DNA from: Typha latifolia | Lineage: Eukaryota; Streptophyta; Magnoliopsida; Poales; Typhaceae | DNA length: 64,000 nt | Reading direction: 5' to 3' | Assembly (NCBI GenBank): GCA_019914945.1 | Contig: CM034113.1 | Coordinates: forward strand, 1,178,001 to 1,242,000 | Part shown: in pieces, positions 34,452 to 46,400 of the stretch | Numbering within the stretch: the first letter of the stretch is position 1 | Layout: every line of letters starts with the position of its first letter | Notes under the pieces: generated by a model | What the model was told of the DNA's origin: nothing | The model's input: only the letters and a program-made list of their open reading frames with translations | Databases searched by the model: none | Translations under genes and position numbers: made by a program

Positions 34452-37400
34452 TACTGGCAAGCAAAGTATTCTTTTACAAATGCAAGCAATAATGAGTCAT
34501 TTATGACTTCTCAAACCAAGAATTGTCGTGCTGATTAATACTTGTCATACTGATGGGTTACCGGTACCTAGCACTCCCGTATCACTCGATACATGCAATA
34601 TGGTTACAATACCAGGCGGCACCTATTATGTGCTACTCAAAACCCATAAAGCATAAAGTAAAATGGGTCTATGTGGTAGCTACTTTCCCAAACAGAAAGT
34701 GGAGTTAAGAAAGAAGAAAAGGATGAGAAAGAGAGATCTAAGAGGGATTTAAGATTTTTTTTCCTTCAAATCCCATCGAAAGGTAAAATTATGTTCCATC
34801 TCCACAGTCTACATAGAGCTATAGTGTGCAGGTGCCTAGGCCTATCCTAGTGCCGATCATTCTTGTGCGTGTTCAATATGATTATCAAGATATATGACTT
34901 TATGAGAATTGCAAAGGCCAGATAGATATGGAGTATGTGAGGTATTATAACGAGCATTACTAACAATGGATAAGTTTTGAGGATTATTGACAGTATTCAA
35001 TATAACATTCTTATGTTATTCTTATGTCGACTTATGAAGTCATTAATCTTCCCCGTCATTTTACGTACAATTAAATATTTACTATAGTTTTGGTTATTAT
35101 ACTAGACTATTGTCAATTAATGAATGCATTCATTTAATATTATGTGTTGAATTGTACTTATAATTGACTATTTTTATATTTTTATCCCTCGATCCAGAAT
35201 AACAACTAAAGATTATAATAGCCATATTCTAAAATATAAACACTATTCATCAAAATTATATCTTATACCACACACTAACTCAATTACCAATTTACACTTA
35301 ATATTTATCCCATTAATCTACTTTATATCAAATCAAAAGATATTTATCATAATTGTATAAAAAATAAAATATTTTTTTCATCTTTTTCTCCATTTTATAT
35401 CACACCAAATGTAATTATAACACACTTATTCCAGAATAATAATGAAAATAGGAATAGTTATTCCTAGAATAATTCTCATTTTGGTAGTAACAAATAGAAA
35501 TTGTTATTCCTATTTCAACCATATTCTACATGTGAACGACGCCTTAACAAAATGGGTCATTTACAACATTATCTAGGAAATAAAAGAAACTGGCATAGGC
35601 TTTCATAGTAATTCATACATATTAAAACAAAAAATTTGTATAAAAATCCTAATATTTGTATTACTGCATACCAATATGCCATTGGCACACTAAGGTGTGC
35701 TGATTAGTTTAGTGACTTTCATGTCTTTTGCTACTTTAGGAAGATGAAGAACATCCCACTAGCACAACAAACCTTGTCTCAAATATAAATATCTACACCT
35801 TATTTGACCAGATATAATTAAAGAGAACACAAGTTAGGAGCAGAATGACTCCTATTTGGATTGAATAAACAGGAGAAATAAGAGAAGGGGAAAGAAAAAA
35901 AGCTTTTCTAACTATCGATTGCTCTTTTCTCTCTCAAAAAGTTGAGAGTTTTCTCTTACTTTCCTTCTTTTCTCTTAATTAGCCAAACAGAAAGTCATTT
36001 TCTCCCCTTCTTTTTTTTTCTTCTTCTATCTTCTTGTCTCACCAATTCTTCCCATCCAAACATAATGCTACAATTATTTGAGTATGAAAGAAATAAAGGC
36101 TAATAATTTAAAAAGTGTTCTTACTTTGGTGTTAAAAGTCATACATATAATATGCATTAGTACATAAGTTGTGTGGTTTTTGGAGGTGCACACACAATTA
36201 AATATTCACACTACTGTATGTTATAATCTGTACGATTTGTACAATAGACGACACACAAAATGTTGATAATGTACACCATGATGAACTTAATTCAAACACA
36301 TCAGTCAACTAAACTTTTCACCCGAAAGGACTCGAGCAAGATACAATTGTACCCATGGTTTGAAGGATCAACCGATCCAAGCTGATCCCAATTTAAATTC
36401 CTCATCTTTCACTTTCACCATTTCTCTCTTTCACTGCTTCACTCTTTTACTATTCTCTATTTTACTCTGTTTCACTATTTCTCTTTCTCCCTACCATAGT
36501 TATTACTTCTCCGACGTAAAAATCCAGCTCTAGCAAACTCCACCATGCAGATCCAACTCCGATGACCTCGGCTATGTGATCTTTTTTCTCTCTCTCTCTC
36601 TTCTCTTGTTTCTTCAGTGTAGTTTCTTTCCTCTCTCTTTCACTATTGGAGTTTTTTTTCTTTCTTTTTTTACCTTTTTGTTTCTTCCACACTCTCTCTC
36701 TCTCTCTCCTTCGTCAAAGTAGGTTTGAATTAGTATTTCTTTATACTTTATATGTGAGTAACTATTATTTTCTATTTTTGCCATTTTTAAAAAATATATA
36801 AATATTCCTGCATTTTTAAATAATATTTATAATTTTATATAATTAAAAATAGTTCGGTTTGATCCGGACGGCCGATACGGCCAATACATATCGTTTTTTT
36901 AGGTCAATCTCAAACCAAATTTTTCGAACCTTGATTGTACCCATTCCATCCTTTTTCCATATCCATTTGCCAAATAATTATGATTTTGGGAGTGGAGAGC
37001 AAGCATGCATATATATAATAGATAGAGAGAGAGAGAAGGATTGTATAATTGACAGGAAGGGAAAGTTGAAGGTTAAACAGAATATTGCCAAAAATGGAGG
37101 CTTACTTTACTTTTGATGACAGTATGCCTAAAACCGAATGATAATTCACGACAAAAACATGTAATAATATGCATCATTATCATTTGAGGACATCAACCGA
37201 TTTACGATTAAGTATTTATCCATGTGCTTGTTGTCAGTTGTTGTGAAACAATCTTCCCAACCCAGCTTTAAGGCACTAGAGATTGGAGAGCTGTCCTGCA
37301 CTAGATCTATTGAGCCCAATCTTCCAAAAAATAATGATCTTTTACATTGTTATTGTACACGAATTGCAACCACGCTTTTGGCTTAGGAGGGTCAGGGCAT

Positions 37401-40400
37401 ATATTTTTACCTAATTTTATCAGACATAGCCTATTAAAGTGTTATGTTGAGCTTATCACAGGAGGCTTAGGAGGTTTGACTTTGTTTCCATTTCTTGCAC
37501 ACATTACTGAGTAATAAAAACTATAAAACACTTAGAAATTGGAAGATCACCAACAGAGAAATGACACACTTGGAGACTATTCAAGTATCATGTTTGAAAA
37601 TCATTAGACACATTTGTACCAGAGTTCCTAATAAAGCATAAGGTATACCTGCCCCCCAGTAGTTCTTGGAACAACAGAAATGGAAGCAATGTCTACATAG
37701 ACCTGGGTAGTGAGAAATATATCCACACAAACCTGCAAATTATTGAAAGTTAATTAGCTAATAGTTCCAATTAAATTGCTATACAACAATTCAGCTCTTT
37801 AATGTGTACAGAAGTATTATGCTTCTCACTTGATACTCAGCAAACTCTATTGCCATTGTTTTGAGAGTTTTGTCAGCTGGCTGGAGCAATTTATGGGCTT
37901 CCTGAAATTCGGCAAAATATACTACATTGTAATTATTTTAACTTCTGGTTAACAATGAAGCTATAATAAAATATTTCAAGCCCTTAATAAAAAGACAAAA
38001 GCCTTTTATTAATATATGTCAGAAGCAATAAAATCAATCATTACAAAGATAATTATGAGACAGTTTATGCTTAATGAAGCCAAGCCACGAGCAAAAGCCC
38101 AGCTCAGATTGAGCTCAAAGTGAGCAGTTGAAGGGTCCCCTTCCAGCTTGGCTCGCTCTACCAACAAGATGGCTTCCGCTCAGCTTGGTGGCTCAGTTTC
38201 AAAAATATTAAGTTAATACACTCACTAACTACAGGTATTTTAAGATAGTATTACTGAGGGCTTATCTTTTTTGCTGCAGCTTAATTGACAATTTGACAAT
38301 GCGGAGCACAATCATATCACAGTACAGGCCAAAATCTTAAATTTCTAGAATCAACTTAAATTACTGTAACCAAATGTTATTTGGTACCACAGCAGTACAC
38401 TAACAAGCACTTGGTAGTCTATTGAATGATTGAAATTTTCGAATCGCCGTGCAGTGTTGAAAGGTTTTAATATTGAGGCACTTTCCTCTAAGCTATTAAG
38501 GTTTTATGCCCCCAAGATGAAGACAACTCTCTAAATTACAAGCTGTCATCTTATCCCTTCACCTACATTCTTTCCATGTCTAGATGTTCTATTGACCGTT
38601 GCTATTTTGTTGCTTTGAGTCAAACAGCAAGAATTGTAGTAGTTATGCAGCCCTTGTCAGATGACAAGTAATTTGTGGGCTTCCTAGAAAGTATCAGCAT
38701 GTACCGTCAAGTAACTCCTATTGAAGTTGTATCTTGTGATGAGACTAAGAAACTCTTATAGTTAGTGCCATGATGACAAGGTCACCATGTTTGGAAGCCT
38801 TTAGAAGCAACAGGTTGGGAAACCAAGAGAAGGCTTCGCCTTTTCTTATCTTCTTCCCGTAGGAGTAGCACAAAAAGAGGGATTAGCATTATTGACCCCA
38901 TGATCAAGCACTAACACCTTCCTCGTTGGGGCTCCGCGCACTGGGAAAAGGCTTCTGCTAGCATGTAGTAAGAGCAGTAAACTAAGTACTAGATAAACAC
39001 TTGTGAAGCAGCTTGACAAAGAGAGCGATCTCAATACTTTAGAAAATACTTTCTCGATAGATAGTTACTATTATTAAAAGCTACAATGGTCATGTTGCAG
39101 CATGCTTAAATACTAGATAACCTAATGGATGACTGGAGTAAGTGATTTTTCTTCTTACCATTTGAGTGATTTTTCTTCCTACGACTTAAGAGATTTTCTT
39201 CTTACCACTTCAGAACATTTTATATCAGTGAGATGAAGGCAATCCTCTATTGGAGCCACCTCAACTTTGAATCATGCTCTAACTGATAATATGGAATGTA
39301 CTGGATGATGATGATGATGTGATGGCAGGACAGATGTTAAGCTTTGGGCAAAAGACAACAGATCAAATTCTGACTGGTAGATATTGTATATGTTTAAGAA
39401 AGAAGCTGGTGCCAAGATATCATTTTCCTTAACGAATACGAGAAACCAGACAGCAAGACGAATAATAATATAATAATCTTATAAGAATGACTTTACAAGA
39501 AAATCATAGAAACCTTATCTCCAGTAGAAATATTTGCTCGACCCTCTGCTTCTCTAGAAGAAAGAGATCCAATGCCAACTGATGGCAAGACTGCGAAGAA
39601 AACACTACATTGTCAAAGCCTAGTCCATTATGTATAAAATCCATATATACATAATTTCACAAAGATCTCAAGAAGAAGAAAAACAAAAAAAATATGTCAG
39701 AAGTATTACAGGATCATAACCAGAAAGATGTAGGAATATAGGCACATGGACATATAAGAAAGCAAAACATAATTGCTTACCAATATGTTAAAAATTAACT
39801 CTCAGAGAAGTACAACACTAAAATCTTACAAAATCTGTCTGGACTCTGAACAACAGGAATGATATATAAGAAGTGCCTAATGACTGAGGACAAACCCAAG
39901 TATCTTCACAGTTCAAAGAAGATTCTAGTTGCTATTAAAGAAGACCAACGGATGCTCTCAAGATCATCGAGAGGTTTTTTTTCCAAATGTAAACTCAGCA
40001 AAGCATAAATGTACCGCTGGTTCGAATATGTTTGTGGATACGAAAACAAGTACTTGGTATACTTATTGCATAGGCACATCAACTAATGTGAAAGTACTTG
40101 ATAAATATCAGCAAACCATAAACACGAAACCCATAATTCCTCAGCGTAATGGAGTGGCCATTAATTATTCATTTACATTTTTATATGTTTACTCACTCAT
40201 TCATTTCTTGTGTTCTTCAGACTTGATCAAACCAGTTCTTAGAAAGGCAGTCAAATATTTCCAGAATAACTTGAACAGTATGTACCAATTTCCCTTGAGC
40301 ACATCTTTCATGAACTCATAGTCTCTATTCACAAGCAACAATTCCAAATTTCCAACTCACACAACATAACAGCTCAATGCCATGCCACACAATTTATAAA

Positions 40401-43400
40401 TATCCAAATTAAAGTACCTCCAATTATATATGGTATGCCAAAACCATGGTTCAAAATTACACCATGAGAAGGAACAGTACCAGCTGAAATTTGTCAGGAA
40501 GTAGAAACTAAAGCCTAAACTTGCAATATTGTTGATTTTGATCTTAGTACCATCCACTATGGACTGAAAATGACTCAATTTTGCCCGAAATTTTCAGTAT
40601 TTTTCTAGGGTTAAGACCAAAACCAACATAAACCAAAACTTCAAATTATGGACAAAATAGAATTAGTTTGTTTTGTAAATTCCATGCATTGATATGGAAA
40701 ATTCAAGAATGTCTGACAAAATAGGATAAGAGGGATCACTTCAGAATTCTAGTTGACCCATCTTTCCCATGAGAACTTCCAGATAGACATGTAAATGACA
40801 TACCAAAACCAAGAAGATTGCAATAAAATGTTGTTTATCCTCTATTTTTCTCTTGGCTAATTCCAGTTCCAATTTCTAAGCAGCTCATCTTAAATCCAAT
40901 TTATCATGCGTAAGCCACATCAGGATGCAAGCATTTAGCAGTCACACAGGAATGAAAAGTTCCCAAATAGAGTATACAAGTAATGACATCCAAAAACATT
41001 AGGAACTTTGTAAAGCACTAAGTTACTGGAGTATGTATATGTTCTTAAAGCGACTACATATCATAAACAATAATTGAACATGTATCTCAGTGAATATGCA
41101 GCAGATATCCAACGCCGAGGCATTTAGAATCAGTTACAAGAATGTGCAGATAACTTAGAAGGAGAGAAATATATGGGATTGTTTCATTTCCACCAATGTA
41201 AGAAAGAGATATTATAAGGACTACCTGACTGAAATACAAGAAGTTTTCCACCGGTAGACTTCATTGCCAAGAACACAGCCTGCAATAATACAAACTATAA
41301 TCAGCATAACTAGAAAACTGTATTCTATTTTATTTGTAGAGATCACTATCCAAGCTATTGAGATAGATGAATATAGTAACTTCCTGAATAATTTGTTCTA
41401 AAACGAAGGTTCTTAAATCTTAAAATAGATGCTTACTTTTCAGGAATAAGCAAAACCGTACAGCTCTGCTTTTAACACAAAATAGCAGCAACATTTCAAA
41501 GAAAAAGATACAATATATTTATCAATATGCACACCTTGATAGCTGCCCCAAAAGCAGAATCTGCAACTTTGTTGTTTTCAAACATGTTTGGGATGCTTTC
41601 CAGAAGTTGCTCCAAATTTTGGCGACACTAAAACCTCAGAAAAAAGACAATGAAGATTCTCTAAGCAAGACTAGCACAAGCATTGCTATTCAAAGTTTCA
41701 AACATAAGACAACAACATGATGGTTATACAGAGGTGGAAGTGATTAGAAAGTTACTAGAATTGCATACCTCAGTAAGTTGAACAACTAGATCTGCTTGCA
41801 AGGGGGTATATACATCTTGAACATCAGGGACTATGAGCATCAAAGGCTGTATATTAATAAGAGTGTAAGATTGCAATCATGATCTCATATGTTTAATCTG
41901 CACAGATAGCTACATGTGCATGCATTGGCCAACTTATTGACAACAACTTCTATGAATAATCATTCAAACAACTGAATTAAGTTTCCATAACAGCATTAAG
42001 GAGTTCAGAAAACAGAAAGACTTGTCTGCTTGAAAGAACAGACTCATGAACAATTTCTGCACATTTTATAACTTGTTCTAGTATAATGGGGAAAAAGGAA
42101 GAGGATGTCCAGATAAATCTCTTGTTTACCAATAAAAGCCTTACAGACCTTAGAACTCATATTGCATTACATCAGCATCTTTGATGTACATAACCAAAAC
42201 TTTAAATCAGAAAATTCTTATTTTCATTGTTGTTCACTAAGAGAATCAGAAATCCAACAAAATGCATCTTTTAATTATAGTTTTCTAATTTTCCTCCCCT
42301 TGGTTCTTTCTACAACTTAAACATTCAGTTTATAAATTACAAGAGGTGTTCTCTTCTTTCCGAAGCTATGGAGACAAACTGGTAACAGTATTGTTCCAGA
42401 AGAAGTATGAGCTAGATTAAAATTCTAAAGAATGTGTGATCAAATTAACAAAAGCTCATTCAATATAACTCATTTTTTATATAACCATTAAATTTCTCCA
42501 GCGCAACAAGATATTACATAAATTGCATAGTGCATACCTGTTGTAAACCACGTTTAAGGTTATAGAAATGAATATTGGAGTCAAAAGTAGCAATCCCCAC
42601 CATAGTCCGAGGACCTTCCTACAAAAGGATTCCACAAAATAAATCAATAACCTCATTCTCACAAAAACAAATGCAGTAAGTAAGAAAATAGGCAACCCAA
42701 TTGTGGAAGATAGTTAGAAAAGAGGATATAAGATTTAACAACCTGAAGAAGAAAATACAGCAGAATAATGGAACAAATGCAGGTTAAAATGTCAAACACA
42801 ACTACTCTTTCAGTATTTCCGAAAAAGATGACCTCTTAAATTGTTCTTTTGGGATGGCTACCTAATTTTGTTGCTCAACTTAGTTGCACGTTCCAACTTT
42901 AAACAAAATCACAGAGAAATGAAATCCAAGTGAATGATCAATCTCATTCAAGTGACTAGCACAATTGTGCAAGGTTAACATTATTTTGTCAAATTCACAA
43001 AAGAAAAACTGAACAAACCATAGGATGAAAAGTACAATACTATCAGCAGAATAGTAACAGGGTCAAAACTCAGGGTCAACTAGCTAGTTTCAGAAGTATA
43101 TATCAAATGATAATTGTGGACGAAGTCTATAACAAAAGATTTATGAAATAATTTTTGCACCTAGCACTTTGTACTTCCTATTGAGCTTTAAGATAATAAA
43201 GCCTACCGATGTTTCACTTTATTTGCAACAGATTCGTGCAACAGATACGTGCATTTCTGCTTTAGTAAATGTTCCAACATAGAAATGGAAAGATACAAGG
43301 TATTCTGCTTCTTTTTTCTCTTTAGCATGTTTTTCTTCAAGTTGAAATATCTCCAAAAAGAAAAACTCGTGTGGCATCTTCACCTCCTCTATTTCCAAGT

Positions 43401-46400
43401 ACAAAAAATTTTAGCAGGTTGCTGTTGCATCTTGGAACCAGACAGAATAGTCAATTTTGCATGCTTCCTTTTGGCTTTCATGACAATCCCCTCATTGATT
43501 TTACTTTTAGGAGATTGAGATGAGGCATATAACTGGTCATAAAACTAGTCATTTTTTTCTAAAATGCTCTCAAATTTGAGTTCCGCTCTAGCAAACTCTA
43601 TATAGTTGTTTTTAGAGTTATTAGATTAATATATTATTAATTTATCTTGTTCCATGGTGACTTTGTATAAATAGGGCTAAGCCGCCTCTTTCATCTCAAG
43701 CAAATACATAACATTTTTCACAAAACTCTTCTCTCTTTTTCGTCAACCCAATCTAGGGTCAAGGCTAATATCATTTCAGTTGCGAAAGTTCGGGTGATGA
43801 GGATGATATGATGAATGACAAAAGGGAGGGAAAGAAGGAGGATGGGGAGACAAAAAGACTAAACATGCAATATTGTGGAAGATCACAACAACACATAAAC
43901 TATTTCTTATTTTATGCGAACCATGATATATGCTGATGAAAAGATAAAAAGAGGAAATAGCATCTCTGTGATTGAAGTCCTAGTAGCTTATGTAATTATG
44001 GTTTGGTGATGTTTCCGTTATTCTAAATATAGGGTATGACATGCAAATCCAGGATACAAAACCACCAATGTTGTTTAGAATAAGATGGGTAGACTATAAA
44101 AAACCCTTAATCATAAATCATGATAGGTATACACATGCCAATAACAACAATAAGAATCTCTATAACCCTTGATCTGCAATTGGAATGCTACAGGTCATGA
44201 TTAATGACATATGTGAATCTCTAAATATAGCAAATGGTACCAACTACCTACAGGGCAAAGGAATAAACATCTAGGTTGCTCGTAATCAAGGTAAATTGTG
44301 AATTGCAGCTTAACTACAATAAGATATTCCTGTAAGATGATTCAGGTATCCATGCAGATAAATTACTAACAAACAGAATAATAAAACAAAACATAAGAAA
44401 AAATTAAAAACTTACAGGAAGGTCCGAAAGAGCCTGGCTAATTGCACTGCAAGCTGCTGCAGTTGCACCGGTCTGTATAGCATTCATGGAGACATCTATA
44501 AGAAAGAAATACACAGCAGGCATTGGATCACGAACCTGCAACAGTATAGGATGTATTAGCATTCATCATGAGAAAGGGAAGGCGCCATCACACCAACTGC
44601 TATCCCATAATTAGCAACTTGGTTCCAGGTTTCCAACTACAAGCATGAAATTCCGCAACCACCATGTATGCGCAAAAACTGTCTTGCTTGATTGCCTCTT
44701 ATGCATAACAAACTCAATCATAAGCCATGACACCTACAACTAAATAGCAACTGCTATCCCATTACTAGCAACTTAATTCCAGGTTCCCAAGTACAGGCAA
44801 GAAAGTTTGCCACTACCATATATGTACAAATATTGTATTGCTCAAGTGCAACATCTGTATGCTTGAATTCAAGAAGAGAAAGAGTAAATTGGCATTTAAG
44901 TGAGTCAAGTCATAGTTCACTTGACTGTATTTACATCTAAATCAGATCATTGCATTAAGACAGGACAGCAAAATCCTGTGTGTAAAAGAATACATGTATT
45001 GCCCATGAAGAAAATCACATGCAACAAGATTTAGATGTATATACAAGTTCATACATGAAAACATTTACAGAGGAACTGATTGGCAATTGAGAAAAATGGA
45101 TAAAATCACAATAAAAATAGTCCTCATAACTACACAGTAGATTTACAATATTTACTAACACCAACAAACAAAACAGAAGATCACGAAAGGAAAACAAAGG
45201 AGCCAAGAACAACCATAGCCCTTTTTTCTAGTATTCCTTTATTACAACTTATAATGTTTACCTCCGATTAACATCATGGTCCCAAAGCTGCAATAATCTA
45301 GCAAGCGAGCTAGCAGTTGGAACATTAATCATGCTCTAAGTGGTTATGAATGAATAAGAAAAGAAAATGTAAAAATTTTGAGTAGTTCAAAACAGAATTT
45401 TCTCGTATTCAAGTACATAAATAGAGAAACTAGTACATTAACAGTAAGTCAACATGCCAAAAATAAAAGGCAGTACAATCTAATATTGTCAAACCAAATT
45501 TTATTCGACCATGTTTTTCAGTAAGATATAGGAGTTTGATAAAGAGTAATGTGGATGTGAAATTCAGACCGAATGTAGACAACTATTAGTATATCAGACA
45601 AGTAGACATACCATAAATTCCTTCGTAGCAACAAATTCAATTGTTCCTCTACATAACTCAGGCCTTTCATCAGCATCGCGTCGTCTGCCATCAGGCCCTA
45701 AATTGCACATGTAGTCGCGAGGAGTCTCATTGCTAAATCCTGCAAAATCCATATATGACAAGCAAATGAATTGAAGGATAGACATAAGAGAATGTGAAAT
45801 ACTAGTTATATGCTCTGGAAAGTAGAGGAATAAATAGTGTAATTATATGAAGAAAAAAAATGTACTCCGCATTGTTATTGCAATGTGAGTAGTCATCAAG
45901 GATTGTTGTGTCAGTGGCACGAGACATGCCAACCTTGGCTTGGCACAGTACATATTACTAGCATGTGTCGTGCCAAGCCGGTTTTCCCTTGGCACACCGA
46001 ATATTCTTGACACATCTCTAAACCTTTCGAAGGCCTTAAAATAGGTTTTAGAATAAATTAAATATCTTCAACACTAAATATTATTGTAGCATAGGCACAA
46101 TTAGATTCTAATCTCATGTTTCCCCCAATCTTTCTTGGATCCTCTTTGTTGGGGCAAATATTTTCGGTAAGAAAACTAAATTTTTGTTTAGTTTGCAAAT
46201 TTTGAAGTATAATGTATGTAGATCAAGCATTAAAATGCAAAAAGACCCCAAATTAGATTTCTTTAAAGTAAGATACTTTTAATTCTAGTGGCACATATCA
46301 ATAAGTGTCTAATTCCCTAGCACGATACGTATCAATCCGTGCCGACCGGCACGACAATTCATGGTTGTCATAAATGCTCCCAGAAAATGAATTTACTAGT

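Noticed and set aside
34850..35530. Possible MITE in SEC24 intron 14 (AATAGGAATAG and AATTGTTATTCC words)
   Set aside because: Only local AT-rich palindromes were seen; no paired ends or duplication.
39929..40321. 130-codon plus-strand open frame in a SEC24 intron
   Set aside because: No recognisable domain, no splice or promoter context, and composition like the surrounding intron.
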